Positions 1 through 8,983 are shown, counted from the stretch's first letter. The stretch: DNA of 64,000 bases from Candidatus Dadabacteria bacterium (GCA_022827275.1 JAJDTG010000020.1:62001-126000); one strand, 5' to 3'. The notes: generated from the letters alone by a model not told the origin. A program made the numbers and translations.

Positions 1-582
1 GTAGTCGATAAAGTTTCTGAGAAGATCCTTCCCGCACTCCGTAAGGATGGACTCGGGGTGGAACTGAACGCCCTCAACGGGAAATTCTTTGTGCCTTATC
101 CCCATTATTTCACCCTCCCTGGTCCAGGCGGAAATCTCGAAGTCGGACGGAAGGGACGCTTCTTCCACCAAAAGTGAATGGTATCTCGTAGCCTCGAAGG
201 GATTCGGAAGATCCTTATAGATGGTTTTTCCGTCGTGGGTGACCGGGGAGGTTTTTCCGTGCAGAAGCCTCTCAGCCCGGACTATGTTCGCCCCGTACGC
301 ATAGCCCACCGCCTGGTGACCCAGGCAGACACCGAGAATGGGCTTTTCCCCAACGTACCTTTTTATTATGTCGACCGAAAGCCCCGCCTCCTTGGGCGTG
401 CAGGGCCCGGGAGAAATTACAATTATGTCGGGATTAAGATCATCTACGAAACTGAAATCAAGGCAGTCGTTTCTCTTCACCTCGATCTGCTGGCCAAGTT
501 CCCCCAGGTAGTGGACCAGGTTGTAGGTGAAGGAATCGTAATTATCGATCATCAGAATCATTTTCCTTTTGCTCCCGGTCAT
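1..582 (-). CDS. trpG: Anthranilate/aminodeoxychorismate synthase glutaminase subunit (partial, C-terminus cut)
   Basis: Class I glutamine amidotransferase that supplies ammonia to TrpE and, in organisms with one copy, often also to PabB. Translating the minus strand gives an N-terminus with [20 protein letters not shown], then the oxyanion motif ISPGPCTP, the nucleophile motif GVCLGHQ and the catalytic FHPES near the end. The window edge removes only the last few residues. The ATG at 582 shares its A with the trpE stop (TAATG), which suggests translational coupling. A second ATG at 561 would give a start closer to the motif. No separate pabA is visible, so this subunit may serve both TrpE and the PabB encoded at 40.6-41.8 kb; that sharing is inferred. 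Confidence 0.93.
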   Translation of the reverse strand, partial: MTGSKRKMILMIDNYDSFTYNLVHYLGELGQQIEVKRNDCLDFSFVDDLNPDIIVISPGPCTPKEAGLSVDIIKRYVGEKPILGVCLGHQAVGYAYGANIVRAERLLHGKTSPVTHDGKTIYKDLPNPFEATRYHSLLVEEASLPSDFEISAWTREGEIMGIRHKEFPVEGVQFHPESILTECGKDLLRNFIDY

Positions 583-2069
583 TAGAATCCGTCCTCCGCA
601 AGCTCAACCGATTTCACCAGAGCCTTTACCTTGTTAACTGTTTCCTGATACTCGGTTTCAGGATTCGAGTCTGCCACTATGCCAGCTCCCGCCTGGATGT
701 AGACTTTGCCGTCTTTTATCACGAACGTTCTTATGGTTATGCAGCTGTCCATGTTGCCCGAGAAACTGAAGTAGCAAACGCATCCCCCATATGCCCCCCT
801 CGTCGTCGGCTCAGTTTCCTCGATTATCTCCATAGCCCTTACCTTCGGCGCCCCGGAAAGAGTGCCCGCGGGGAAAGTCGCCTTTATGACGTCAAAAGCA
901 TCTGACCCTTCGGCGAGCAGGGCCGTCACGTTTGAAACTATATGCATCACGTGGGAATATCTCTCCACGATCATGAAATCGTTCACTCTCACCGAGCCCG
1001 TGTTGGAAACTCTTCCCAGGTCGTTTCTCGCGAGATCGACGAGCATTATGTGCTCGGCCCTCTCCTTGGGATCCGCAATGAGTTCAGCCGCAAGGGCTTC
1101 GTCCTCGGGAACGGTTTTTCCTCTCGGGCGCGTTCCGGCTATCGGCCGGCTCGCGATTCTTTCCCCTTCGACCCTCACCATTACCTCGGGAGAAGATCCG
1201 GTGAGGATATCTTCACCCATCCGCAGAAAAAACATGTACGGGGAAGGGTTCAGTATCCTGAGCGCCCTGTAGAGATCGAAAGGATCAACCCTCAGATCCG
1301 TCTTCCATCTCTGGGATATCACGGCCTGTATTATGTCCCCTGATTTTATGTATTCCTTGGTCCTTAGGACCGCATCTTTGAAGTGTTCAGGTTCGAAATT
1401 GGACTCGAGTGTGAATTTTTCCTCTCCAACATCTCGAGGAATACCATTGGTAAACCTCTCGTCAAGCGAATTTTTAAGCTTGCTTTTAAGCTTGGCTATT
1501 CTCGCAAGAGACTTTTCATATTCCTCCCTCGCATTTTTAAGGTCGGGAACATAGGCATTTGAAATGATCTTTATCTTGCTCGTAACGTTATCGAATGCCA
1601 AAATGGTATCCATTACCATGTAAACGGAGTCCCAGAGCTTGAGCTCATCAGGAGAGCTGTCGGGAATATCCTCTATAAACCTGACCATGTCATAACCGAA
1701 GTAACCGACCGCTCCGCCGTGAAATCTCGGAAGCTCTTCCGAGGAAACCGGCCTGTATTGTGAAAGCAGGTCCCGCAACGCCAGAATCGGGTCGCCCGTG
1801 AATGTTTCGGTTTCCCTGCCCGAGTGCATTATCTCGATGCTTTGGCCCTTCGAGCGGAACACCACCGAGGGTTCCGCGCCAAGAAAGCTGTAACGCGCCC
1901 ATTTGTCTCCGCCCTCCACGCTTTCGAACAGAAAGGAGTAACCGGGCGAGTCTATCTTCCTGAAAACCGAGACCGGAGTGTCGTAATCGGCCAGAACTTC
2001 CTCCCACACGGGTACGAGATTCCCGTGTTTGAGGTTCTCGAGGAATTGTTCATAGGAGGGAGAAACCAT
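582..2069 (-). CDS. trpE: Anthranilate synthase component I
   Basis: Converts chorismate and ammonia to anthranilate, the first step of tryptophan synthesis. An N-terminal anthranilate-synthase domain is followed by the chorismate-binding domain, with [10 protein letters not shown], the loop [15 protein letters not shown] and a C-terminal [11 protein letters not shown]. The active-site segment reads [11 protein letters not shown]. The Ala in PIAGT is typical of TrpE, whereas the window's PabB has PIKGT, so the two paralogs can be told apart. The ORF opens with a TTG at 2105. I prefer the ATG at 2069 (MVSPSYEQF), which gives 495 aa, close to the family length, although neither start has a good ribosome binding site. 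The gene overlaps trpG by one base and is divergent from the phosphosugar mutase gene. Confidence 0.93.
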   Translation of the reverse strand: MVSPSYEQFLENLKHGNLVPVWEEVLADYDTPVSVFRKIDSPGYSFLFESVEGGDKWARYSFLGAEPSVVFRSKGQSIEIMHSGRETETFTGDPILALRDLLSQYRPVSSEELPRFHGGAVGYFGYDMVRFIEDIPDSSPDELKLWDSVYMVMDTILAFDNVTSKIKIISNAYVPDLKNAREEYEKSLARIAKLKSKLKNSLDERFTNGIPRDVGEEKFTLESNFEPEHFKDAVLRTKEYIKSGDIIQAVISQRWKTDLRVDPFDLYRALRILNPSPYMFFLRMGEDILTGSSPEVMVRVEGERIASRPIAGTRPRGKTVPEDEALAAELIADPKERAEHIMLVDLARNDLGRVSNTGSVRVNDFMIVERYSHVMHIVSNVTALLAEGSDAFDVIKATFPAGTLSGAPKVRAMEIIEETEPTTRGAYGGCVCYFSFSGNMDSCITIRTFVIKDGKVYIQAGAGIVADSNPETEYQETVNKVKALVKSVELAEDGF

Positions 2070-2176
2070 GGAAGGAAATGATAAGACTCGAAAAACTAAA
2101 GTCAAGAAGAGCGCCTTTTATAAATCCCCGGGGACATTATAATTAATGGCTTAAAAAACAAAGGAGCACGTTAACG

Positions 2177-3538
2177 TTGATTCTCGATAAAGCTATATTC
2201 AGAGAATACGATATAAGGGGCATAGCGGGGGAAAGCATCACGGAAGAGGTCGTCGAGAGAATCGGAAAAGCTTACGGAACCATGGTGGCCGAGGACGGCG
2301 GGGCGGAGGTTTCCGTTGGATACGACTGCAGGAAGTCCTCTCCGGCATTCCGTGACGCGCTCTGCGAAGGAATAACTTCAACCGGCGTCAGTGTGGTCGA
2401 CATAGGGATGGTAACGACCCCGATGGTTTATTTCTCCACCTTCACCTCGGGCGTTGACGGCGGGGTGATGGTAACCGCCAGCCACAATCCCTCGGAGTAC
2501 AACGGGCTTAAAATGTGCGTCGGCCAGAGCTCCCTTTTCGGCGAAGGCATACAGAAAATAAGAAAATCGGTCGAAGAGGGGAAGTTCAAAACGGGAAGGG
2601 GGAAAAAGAGACAGTCGGAGATAATTGAGAGCTACCTCGAGTTCTTCGAGCAGAACCTTCATATAGAGCCGGGAATAAAAGTCGCGGCCGACGGCGGGAA
2701 CGGAACCGCAGGAGTGACCTGCCCGCAGATACTCAGGAGATTCGGCTGCGAAGTTCATGAACTTTACATGGATCCCGACGGGGCTTTTCCGAACCACCAC
2801 CCGGATCCCACGGTCGAGGAGAATCTCTCCGACATAAAGAAAAAGATCACAGAAGCAGGCCTCGACGTGGGCTTGGCGTTTGACGGGGACGCGGACAGGA
2901 TAGGAATCGTCGATGAGCGGGGAAACTCAATAAGCGGAGACATGCTGCTTCTCATTTACTCACTCGATCTTCTCGAAACGAACCCGGGAGCGACCATAAT
3001 AGGGGACGTCAAGTGTTCGGGAAATCTTTTCTCCAAGATACGGGAGGCCGGCGGGAATCCCATCATGTGGAAGACCGGCCACTCGGTAATCAAGGACAAG
3101 ATGAAAAAGGAGGGTGCCGAACTCGGCGGAGAGATGAGCGGCCACATTTTCTTTAAAAACAGGTTTTTCGGATACGATGACGCCCTTTACGCGGGACTTC
3201 GGCTTCTTGAAATCCTCTCGAAAACGGGAAAGAAGGCCTCGGAACTGCTTACAGGACTACCTAAAACCTTCGCAACCCCGGAGATAAGAATTGACTGTCC
3301 CGATGAGATCAAGTTTCAGGTAACAGAGGCAGTAAAGAAAAAGCTCGGGGAGCAAAACGAAGTGATCGACATAGACGGGGTCAGGGTCGAGTACCCGGAC
3401 GGATGGGGACTTCTCCGCGCATCCAACACCCAGCCGGCCCTGGTGCTTCGTTTTGAAGCCCAGACGGAGCCAAGGCTCGCGGAAATAAGGGAGACGGTAG
3501 AGAGGACACTTAAAAAAACGATCGGCGAGATTTCCTGA
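2177..3538 (+). CDS. Phosphomannomutase/phosphoglucomutase
   Basis: Alpha-D-phosphohexomutase interconverting hexose 1- and 6-phosphates to supply sugar nucleotides for envelope polysaccharides. All four family signatures are present: the phosphoserine loop TASHNPSEYNG (near residue 100), the magnesium loop DGDADRIG (near 235), the sugar-binding loop GEMSGHIFF (near 320) and a C-terminal phosphate-binding stretch RASNTQPALVLRFEA. The length of 453 aa matches bacterial PMM/PGM (AlgC/ManB type). The start is a TTG with AAGGAG ten bases upstream. The gene is divergent from trpE, and the spacer contains a TATAAT. Mannose versus glucose specificity cannot be read from the sequence. Confidence 0.93.
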   Translation: MILDKAIFREYDIRGIAGESITEEVVERIGKAYGTMVAEDGGAEVSVGYDCRKSSPAFRDALCEGITSTGVSVVDIGMVTTPMVYFSTFTSGVDGGVMVTASHNPSEYNGLKMCVGQSSLFGEGIQKIRKSVEEGKFKTGRGKKRQSEIIESYLEFFEQNLHIEPGIKVAADGGNGTAGVTCPQILRRFGCEVHELYMDPDGAFPNHHPDPTVEENLSDIKKKITEAGLDVGLAFDGDADRIGIVDERGNSISGDMLLLIYSLDLLETNPGATIIGDVKCSGNLFSKIREAGGNPIMWKTGHSVIKDKMKKEGAELGGEMSGHIFFKNRFFGYDDALYAGLRLLEILSKTGKKASELLTGLPKTFATPEIRIDCPDEIKFQVTEAVKKKLGEQNEVIDIDGVRVEYPDGWGLLRASNTQPALVLRFEAQTEPRLAEIRETVERTLKKTIGEIS

Positions 3539-3575
3539 GAGATCGATGAACTTCACAGGAAGAGGCTAGATCTGG

Positions 3576-3881
3576 TCAGGGAGATTCATAGCGCTGCACG
3601 CTGATTTCATCTGCGCGGGCTCGCATTTGCGAAGCATCATGCCATGCTTGCATCCGCAATAGCATTTCCATACTTACCCCAAAAGCCTTTTCAATGCGCA
3701 GGGCCATTTCCGGTGATAGGGAAGTTTTACCGTTCAGCAGGTCAGAAAGTGTTGCCCGGCGAACTCCTAGAATCTCGGCCGCTTTAGTCACGGTTAAACC
3801 CACCTCTTCAATGATTTCCGTGCGTACAAAGTCCCCTGGATGGGAAGGGGTCATGTTCACTTTGATGCTTTTGGCTGCCAT
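3576..3881 (-). CDS. higA: HigA-family antitoxin (orphan XRE helix-turn-helix)
   Basis: A 101-aa protein of the HigA/VapI addiction-module antidote family. The N-terminus has the family hallmark HPGDFVRTEIIEE, and the HTH follows as KAAEILGVRRATLSDLLNGK with the trailing LSPEMALRIEKAFGVS. HigA normally follows a HigB RelE-fold toxin in one operon. Upstream on this strand (3882-3939) there is only a stop-rich stretch, then a PH-domain gene, and no toxin-like ORF. It may be an orphan antitoxin left after toxin loss, or a stand-alone regulator. The fold is secure; the biological role is open. Confidence 0.85.
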   Translation of the reverse strand: MAAKSIKVNMTPSHPGDFVRTEIIEEVGLTVTKAAEILGVRRATLSDLLNGKTSLSPEMALRIEKAFGVSMEMLLRMQAWHDASQMRARADEISVQRYESP

Positions 3882-3939
3882 TGCTGAAGCCGTTTATAGA
3901 TAAACAGTTACAAAGCTTTCAGTAGAAAACGTTAGGACA

Positions 3940-4329
3940 CTAGTGAGAATTAGACATTTTCTCGATCTGCTCTTTGATCCGCATAGGGTTCTTAACACCC
4001 CACCACTTGACTTCAACGCCTGAACTCGCGGCACTTGAAAACTCAAGTACTCCGATATCAAGAAGCCTGCCAACAATCCCTTGTTTCAGGTTGATGTTAC
4101 GTATATCTGCCAGAGCAATTGAACGTATATCTCTCGAAATTATTCCCTTCTGGCTTTCTACACGTTTGTTTTTTACGTAAAAGAGATTGCTTGCCTGTCG
4201 ATAAATTATCACACACAGCAACACCAGAGCGACGGGGATCATTGCCGGATTAGCAGATGCTATTAAGAAAAATACCAGAGTCAGAGTTATGAGGTTAATC
4301 TGAGCTATCAGAGCGGGCCTAATAGTCAT
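3940..4329 (-). CDS. Bacterial PH-domain membrane protein (YdbS/DUF304-like)
   Basis: A small 129-aa protein with two adjacent hydrophobic helices at about residues 12-42 (LTLVFFLIAS and IPVALVLLCVIIY), then a domain beginning YVKNKRVESQKGIISRDIRSIALADIRNI. That pattern is characteristic of bPH_2 domains, which follow a membrane hairpin in YdbS/YdbT-like proteins. It ends with WWGVKNPMRIKEQIEKM, typical of the last helix of the PH fold. The function is unknown; related proteins are membrane associated. The gene lies between orphan higA and the DUF35 gene on the same strand. No enzymatic residues are visible. Confidence 0.7.
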   Translation of the reverse strand: MTIRPALIAQINLITLTLVFFLIASANPAMIPVALVLLCVIIYRQASNLFYVKNKRVESQKGIISRDIRSIALADIRNINLKQGIVGRLLDIGVLEFSSAASSGVEVKWWGVKNPMRIKEQIEKMSNSH

Positions 4330-4389
4330 CCTTCTGGACTCCTTGTAAGCATAGAGAGGTCATACTGGAGAGCGTTTCGGTTCTACCGT

Positions 4390-4797
4390 TCAGGAGTTCT
4401 CCCTTGCCGGGATAAACTTGTAGGAACTGATATCCGTTCCGTCTGGCGCCCTCTTTATCACTCCGACCGTAAGGGCCATCTCCTCACCGAACTCAAGAGA
4501 ATCGGGGTCTTCAGTTTCAACCTGCGCCATGACCCTTACGCCTTCCGGAAAATCGACAAGAGCGAGAACATAGGGCACCTTGAATTCCGGCATGCTTCTT
4601 CTCACAACCGTAAAGGAGTGTAGAATGCCTGTTGGGCTGAGAAGTTTCTCTTCAACGTCATCTGAAAAACTCACTGGGTCCGCAAGGTACTTCGGGAAGG
4701 TCCAGTTGTCTGATTCCTTGCAGTAACCCGCAATCAGCCTCACTCTGCCCTCATCGTCGGTTGTAAACAAATCCGGTCTGAAAATATCTTCGCTCAT
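4390..4797 (-). CDS. DUF35 OB-fold acyl-CoA-associated protein, zinc ribbon degenerate
   Basis: A 135-aa protein whose C-terminal half fits the DUF35/ChsH2-type OB fold (GILHSFTVVRRSMPEFKVPYVLALVDFPEGVRVMAQVE). Family members usually partner a thiolase or acyl-CoA hydratase and carry an N-terminal four-cysteine zinc ribbon. Here the N-terminal region (LIAGYCKESDNWTFPKYLADP) keeps only one cysteine, so it probably does not bind zinc. No thiolase gene is adjacent, which is unusual. The start ATG has AAGGAG upstream, and a perfect 14-bp palindrome lies just before that, suggesting repression by a TetR-type regulator of acyl-CoA metabolism (inference). Confidence 0.7.
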   Translation of the reverse strand: MSEDIFRPDLFTTDDEGRVRLIAGYCKESDNWTFPKYLADPVSFSDDVEEKLLSPTGILHSFTVVRRSMPEFKVPYVLALVDFPEGVRVMAQVETEDPDSLEFGEEMALTVGVIKRAPDGTDISSYKFIPARENS

Positions 4798-4810
4798 GAC
4801 TCTCTCTCCT

Positions 4811-4824
4811 TAAACGATCGTTTA
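4811..4824. promoter_or_regulatory. Palindromic operator, TetR-like
   Basis: The perfect palindrome TAAACGATCGTTTA sits 14 bases before the DUF35 start codon, between its promoter region and its ribosome binding site. Symmetric sites of this length and position are typical of TetR-family repressors. The regulator is not encoded next to it. Confidence 0.5.
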
Positions 4825-4939
4825 GCGTGAAGGGAAATTATATATAACTAAAAATAGTTTTCAATTCCAGTAAAGACCGGCGGCGGAGAGGCTCTTGTCC
4901 GGGTTTGTAAAAAAACAGGTGAATTTGTAGAATCCTTAC

Positions 4940-5734
4940 GTGGCGGAAAAAATTCCAAGAGCGCTTACCGTTGCCGGGTCCGATTCAGGAGGAGGAGCGG
5001 GAATCCAGGCTGACCTTAAGACCTTTACCGCCTTGGGGGTGTACGGTCTTTCCGTGCTTACCTCCGTCACCGCCCAGAACACCCTGGAGGTAAGCGCCAT
5101 TCACGACCTTCCCGAGGAATTCGTGGGGCTGCAGTTTGACGCCGTGATGAGCGACATAGGCTGCGACGCAGCTAAGCTCGGAATGCTTTCCAACGAAAAG
5201 ATCATTGAGACCGTGGCGGAAAAAATAGACCTCTATGGAATTGAAAAGCTCGTTGTCGATCCCGTGATGAGTTCAAAAGGCGGAACTTCTCTTTTAAGGA
5301 ACTCGACGGAACTTCTAAAGAAAGAGATTCTCCCAAGGGCGCTCTTAGTGACTCCGAACATACCCGAGGCGGAAATACTGAGCTCCGTTAGGATAAGCGA
5401 TATAAGCGATATGAGAACCGCCGCCGAGAAGATCCACTTGCTCGGGGCAAAGACGGTTCTTGTAAAGGGCGGTCATCTCACAAAAGATCACCCGGCGGTG
5501 GATCTTTTTTTTGACGGGGAGACATTTGAAGAACTGGTCAGCAAGAGAATCGAAACGAAGAACACCCACGGGACCGGCTGCACCTTTTCGGCGGCCGTGT
5601 GCGCTTTTCTGGCGAAGGGAATGTCACTTCCGGTTTCCCTTGAGAATTCGAAAGCCTTTGTCACTGAAGCGATAAGAGGCTCTCTTGAAATCGGGAAGGG
5701 CCACGGACCCCTTAATCACCTCGGGAAAACCTGA
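4940..5734 (+). CDS. thiD: Hydroxymethylpyrimidine/phosphomethylpyrimidine kinase
   Basis: Phosphorylates HMP and HMP-phosphate to HMP-pyrophosphate for thiamine synthesis in the cytoplasm. The ribokinase-like fold shows the N-terminal signature [20 protein letters not shown], the substrate region [19 protein letters not shown] and the C-terminal anion-hole motif [11 protein letters not shown]. Its 264 aa match single-domain ThiD. The start is GTG at 4940. The gene stands alone. Another thiamine gene, thiL, is at 51.8-52.8 kb. No TPP riboswitch is recognisable upstream. Confidence 0.93.
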   Translation: MAEKIPRALTVAGSDSGGGAGIQADLKTFTALGVYGLSVLTSVTAQNTLEVSAIHDLPEEFVGLQFDAVMSDIGCDAAKLGMLSNEKIIETVAEKIDLYGIEKLVVDPVMSSKGGTSLLRNSTELLKKEILPRALLVTPNIPEAEILSSVRISDISDMRTAAEKIHLLGAKTVLVKGGHLTKDHPAVDLFFDGETFEELVSKRIETKNTHGTGCTFSAAVCAFLAKGMSLPVSLENSKAFVTEAIRGSLEIGKGHGPLNHLGKT

Positions 5735-5813
5735 AAACCGTCGGCTTCAAGCAATACTATTTCTTGCAAGGCAGTTTCGACAAAATTTTTATTTGGAAAA
5801 GGACTGTAGTCGG

Positions 5814-5854
5814 CACTGGACGGACAATTTCAGCAGAGAAGTCCAGTTTTTTTG
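5814..5854 (+). terminator. Possible intrinsic terminator after thiD
   Basis: The arms ACTGGAC and GTCCAGT form a 7-bp stem with a roughly 20-base loop and are followed directly by a run of seven T. The loop is long, so strength is uncertain. The position, about 80 bases after the thiD stop, fits. Confidence 0.4.
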
Positions 5855-5880
5855 ACTATTGTATATAATTTCCCTATTAA
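5852..5880 (+). promoter_or_regulatory. Putative promoter for the 258-aa membrane protein gene
   Basis: TTGACT and TATTAA are separated by 17 bases, with an alternative TATAAT between them. This is a sigma70-like arrangement about 60 bases before the membrane-protein start. Confidence 0.4.
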
Positions 5881-5939
5881 AAGTGTCCATCCGGAGCACA
5901 GCACGTTTTTCCAAGACGTGAGACGCTTCGAAGGGTACA

Positions 5940-6716
5940 ATGCGGCGAGTTCTAACGCCGGACTTTTTACGAGGATCAGAACATATGCCCGAAAATCGAA
6001 CCGACCAAGCGCATTCCGAACCCGGGGCGCATCGGGTCCGACTGGCAATTCCGGTAGTGCTGTTCATGGTGCTGGTTATCACAATTCTGACATTGCCGGG
6101 CATTGGCGCACGTTACTGGACCCGCGGGGATTTCAACGTTATTCACGCCCTGCTGATCCTGTTCCTTTCGATTAATCTGGTGATCTGCTATTGGGAGATA
6201 TGCCTGTTCCTCAGACGCGACTATATCAAGCTGCGCATCGAATATTGGCGCAAGCGCTGGCGGGAAACGGGCCGAAAACCAGCTATCGAATTCCTTACTA
6301 CAAAGATTCCGCTGGCGAAAGTCTTGTCGCCGACAGTATGGGCGGATGTCTGGGCGACGTATTCCCAGTTCGACAGTTCCTACGCAGACCGGCGCTCATA
6401 CGGCTACAACGTGGATGTTGCCAACGGCTTCGTAACCCCGATCCCTACATTGACTCTCTACGTCGCCTTCACCTTCGATGTTTTGTCCGCTCCCGTCGCG
6501 GGAATCGTCGGAGTGATACTATTCTGGCAATGGATGTATACGACCTCAGTTTATTGCGGTATGTTCTCGGCCAACCGGCAAGCCCGGATCAGCCGAGGGG
6601 ATATGTACATTTACGTCTGGGCGACAAATTCTCCATGGGTGCTTTTCGCGCTACTGGGACTCTACGTTTCCATTCGTCTGATCGTTAACGGCGACTACAG
6701 CGTTTTGGGTTATTGA
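5940..6716 (+). CDS. Unknown integral membrane protein
   Basis: A 258-aa protein I do not recognise. It has about five hydrophobic segments: IPVVLFMVLVITILTL, the HALLILFLSINLVICYW region, TLYVAFTFDVL, AGIVGVILFWQWMY and WVLFALLGLYVSIRLIV. A charged amphipathic stretch rich in Arg, Lys and Trp (LRIEYWRKRWRETGRK) lies between the second and third. Two starts are possible: 5940 (AAGGG upstream) or the Met at 5985 (GAGG upstream). Codon choice looks less AAG/GGA-biased than its neighbours, and the gene is isolated between thiD and folD with about 200 bases of empty DNA on each side, so it may have been acquired. No function is assigned. Confidence 0.7.
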   Translation: MRRVLTPDFLRGSEHMPENRTDQAHSEPGAHRVRLAIPVVLFMVLVITILTLPGIGARYWTRGDFNVIHALLILFLSINLVICYWEICLFLRRDYIKLRIEYWRKRWRETGRKPAIEFLTTKIPLAKVLSPTVWADVWATYSQFDSSYADRRSYGYNVDVANGFVTPIPTLTLYVAFTFDVLSAPVAGIVGVILFWQWMYTTSVYCGMFSANRQARISRGDMYIYVWATNSPWVLFALLGLYVSIRLIVNGDYSVLGY

Positions 6717-6966
6717 TAACGGTTCCCAAGATCCGGCGCTGATAACTGCCAGCTCCAAAAAATAACAGGCTATGTTTAATCAGACCCGGTAAAAGTAGCT
6801 CTCAAACTAAGGAATCGGCCGTACGTGCTATCACCTCGGCAAAGGATACGCAATGCGCACTGTCAAGCCTCATTTTAGCCCAGTCCAATGTGGATTAACC
6901 CGCCGGAGTCGATTATACTAATAATTTTTCCAACCGGCCATCTTTCGAAAAAAAAGGGAACTGAAC

Positions 6967-7824
6967 ATGTCTAAAATTATGGATGGCAAAAAGGTCTCTC
7001 AAGACATTAAAGAATGGATTGTCCGCAGGACCAAGGAGCTTAAAGACCGCACGGGAGTAGTGCCCTGTCTTGCTTCCATTCTGGTCGGCGACGATCCCGC
7101 GTCCGAAATATACGTGAGGAACAAGAGAAGAGCATGCGGAAGATGTGGAATGCTTTCAGAAGAATACAATCTTCCGGAGGAAACCCCGGAAGAGGAGCTT
7201 CTTTCACTGATCGAGCGCCTCAACCTAGATGAAAAGATTCACGGCATACTTGTACAGCTTCCCCTTCCGGCCCATATGACCCCGGCAAAAGTGATAAGAA
7301 CGGTGTCTCCTAGAAAAGATGTCGACGGATTTCATCCCGAGAACACCGGAAAACTGTTCCAGGAAAACCCCAGCGCCATCTCCTGCACCCCGTACGGAAT
7401 AGAAAAACTTCTCGATTACTACGGCATAAAGATACTCGGCAAGCACGTAGTGGTCGTGGGAAAAAGCAACATAGTTGGAAAACCCGCGGCGGCCTTGATG
7501 CTCAACAGGGATGCCACGGTCACCATAGCCCATATCGAAACTGAAAACCTGCAGGCCATAACCACCATGGCGGACATACTGATAGTCGCAATAGGAGATC
7601 CTCAGTTCATAAAGAAAGAGATGATAAAAGACGGAGCCGTAGTGATCGATGTTGGAATCAACAGGAAAGAGAGCGGAAAGATCGTCGGCGACGTTGACTT
7701 TGAGGACGTAAAGGAAAAGGTCTCTTACATAACCCCCGTTCCCGGCGGGGTGGGCCCGATGACCATAACCATGCTTCTTTGGAACACGCTTGAGGCGGCG
7801 GAGCTGTTCGCGCGGGACAAGTAA
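6967..7824 (+). CDS. folD: Methylenetetrahydrofolate dehydrogenase / methenyltetrahydrofolate cyclohydrolase
   Basis: A bifunctional cytosolic enzyme of one-carbon metabolism that oxidises 5,10-methylene-THF with NADP and hydrolyses methenyl-THF to 10-formyl-THF. The catalytic Tyr-Lys region reads EIYVRNKRRACGR, followed by GILVQLPLPAHM, PRKDVDGFHPEN and the Rossmann signature GKSNIVGKPAAALML, ending with ITPVPGGVGPMTITMLLWNT. The usual Arg in GRSNIVG is Lys here. The 285-aa length is typical. The ATG at 6967 is preceded by AAAGGGAACTGAAC. It converges on folK with only 14 bases between the stops. Confidence 0.95.
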   Translation: MSKIMDGKKVSQDIKEWIVRRTKELKDRTGVVPCLASILVGDDPASEIYVRNKRRACGRCGMLSEEYNLPEETPEEELLSLIERLNLDEKIHGILVQLPLPAHMTPAKVIRTVSPRKDVDGFHPENTGKLFQENPSAISCTPYGIEKLLDYYGIKILGKHVVVVGKSNIVGKPAAALMLNRDATVTIAHIETENLQAITTMADILIVAIGDPQFIKKEMIKDGAVVIDVGINRKESGKIVGDVDFEDVKEKVSYITPVPGGVGPMTITMLLWNTLEAAELFARDK

Positions 7825-7838
7825 GCTTCAAACCGGGA

Positions 7839-8348
7839 TTAGAGAAGCACCTCGGGGTCGTCGGTTTTCGAAATCGCCTGCGAATCCCCAAGCCCGGAAC
7901 ATATGTCCCTTACAGCCATGTTCTTTGCGGGATGCCAGGCGGCCGGGTCTATCTCGAGCAGAGGCTCCAGGACAAACCTTCTTTCGTGCGCCCTCGGGTG
8001 AGGAATTACCAAGGAATCTGTGCTTATTACGAGGTCCCCGTAGAAGATTATGTCGAGATCGATCACCCTGGGCCCCCACCTCCTCGTTTTTTCCCTCCCG
8101 ATCTCCTTTTCGATTGTCTTGAGGTAATCGAGGAGCTCAAAAGGGGAGAGCTCCGTTTCCACCTTAACGACAGCGTTTGTGAATTTCGGCTGGTCCTGCG
8201 GCCCCACGGGATCCGATTCGTAAAGAGAAGAGACTGCTACCACACGCGCGCGCTTTTCTATACTCCTCAGCGCACGGATGAAATTCTCGCGCACGGGGCC
8301 GAGATTGGCTCCGACTCCTATGAAAACGGCTGCTTCGGGTCCGCTCAA
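7839..8348 (-). CDS. folK: 2-amino-4-hydroxy-6-hydroxymethyldihydropteridine pyrophosphokinase
   Basis: HPPK transfers pyrophosphate from ATP to the pterin before condensation with p-aminobenzoate in folate synthesis. Motifs: FIGVGANLGPVRENF at the start, SSLYESDPVGPQDQPKFTNAVV, RWGPRVIDLDIIFYGD (metal-binding aspartates) and LVIPHPRAHERRFVLEPLLEI. The longest ORF opens with a GTG at 8393. I choose the TTG at 8348 because GGGGGAG lies seven bases upstream and the product then begins just before the conserved strand. That also avoids overlap with the divergent pterin dehydratase gene. The product is 169 aa, normal for the family. Confidence 0.92.
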   Translation of the reverse strand: MSGPEAAVFIGVGANLGPVRENFIRALRSIEKRARVVAVSSLYESDPVGPQDQPKFTNAVVKVETELSPFELLDYLKTIEKEIGREKTRRWGPRVIDLDIIFYGDLVISTDSLVIPHPRAHERRFVLEPLLEIDPAAWHPAKNMAVRDICSGLGDSQAISKTDDPEVLL

Positions 8349-8386
8349 TGGAATACTCCCCCAGTTAATATATAATGAGAAACTAT

Positions 8387-8665
8387 ATGGCACTTTTAAC
8401 CGAAAAAGAAATTTCTTCCGCGCTTGAGGTCCTTCAGGGCTGGCAGAGGAAGGGAGAAGAGATAGAAAAGACGTTTATTCTCAGAAATTTCGTCGATTCC
8501 ATGGGGTTTGTGAACAAGGTCGCGCTTCTTTCCGAAAGGGCAGACCACCACCCCGACATCCTGATACAGTGGAACAAGGTTTCCATCACCCTTTCAACCC
8601 ACAGCGAGGGCGGAATCACGGAAAAAGACATGAGTCTGGCGGGGGAAATAGAAAAGGCGCTCTGA
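8387..8665 (+). CDS. Pterin-4a-carbinolamine dehydratase (PCD/DCoH family)
   Basis: A 92-aa protein that dehydrates 4a-hydroxytetrahydropterin. In bacteria lacking phenylalanine hydroxylase it is often tied to pterin or molybdopterin metabolism. Signatures are LQGWQRKGEEIEKTF, the catalytic histidine pair in ADHHPDI and LSTHSEGGITEKD. The ATG at 8387 gives the usual family N-terminus; an ATG at 8375 would add four residues. A TATAAT at 8371-8376 overlaps the upstream ATG, which argues for the downstream start and a very short leader. The gene is divergent from folK. Confidence 0.88.
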   Translation: MALLTEKEISSALEVLQGWQRKGEEIEKTFILRNFVDSMGFVNKVALLSERADHHPDILIQWNKVSITLSTHSEGGITEKDMSLAGEIEKAL

Positions 8666-8694
8666 AGCGAGCTCCGAACGCCGCCGGGGGAGAG

Positions 8695-8961
8695 CTAGTC
8701 TACATCCCTTACTTCGTAATCGTCCTCTCCGAGGGTAATAGTATCCCCTCCGGGTCCGTCCACGCGGGGACCAGCTTTTTTGTTCCTGCCCGGAAACAGT
8801 TTTCTCAAAACAGAAGCTCCTGCTCCTAGCACGCCTAGCACAACTAGAGCCAGAACGCCGAAAAACGCAAAAAGGCAGACAGCCACGATCACGAAAAGCG
8901 CAATGAAGGGAAGAGAAAAGAAAGGCATCCTCCCCCTGCGAATGTAGATTTTTCCAGCCAT
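8695..8961 (-). CDS. Small membrane protein, function unknown
   Basis: An 88-aa protein with a positively charged start (KIYIRRGR), one long hydrophobic region at about residues 14-50 that probably forms two membrane helices, then a basic stretch (RKLFPGRNKK) and an acidic tail (LGEDDYEVRDVD). It lies just downstream of secA on the same strand, 22 bases after the secA stop, and may be cotranscribed. No known domain is recognised. Confidence 0.6.
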   Translation of the reverse strand: MAGKIYIRRGRMPFFSLPFIALFVIVAVCLFAFFGVLALVVLGVLGAGASVLRKLFPGRNKKAGPRVDGPGGDTITLGEDDYEVRDVD

Positions 8962-8983
8962 TACGACACCTTATTCAATATAA

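Noticed and set aside
3894-4076. 60-aa minus-strand ORF considered as a HigB remnant
   Set aside because: It lies in another frame of the PH-domain gene and lacks RelE-fold features.
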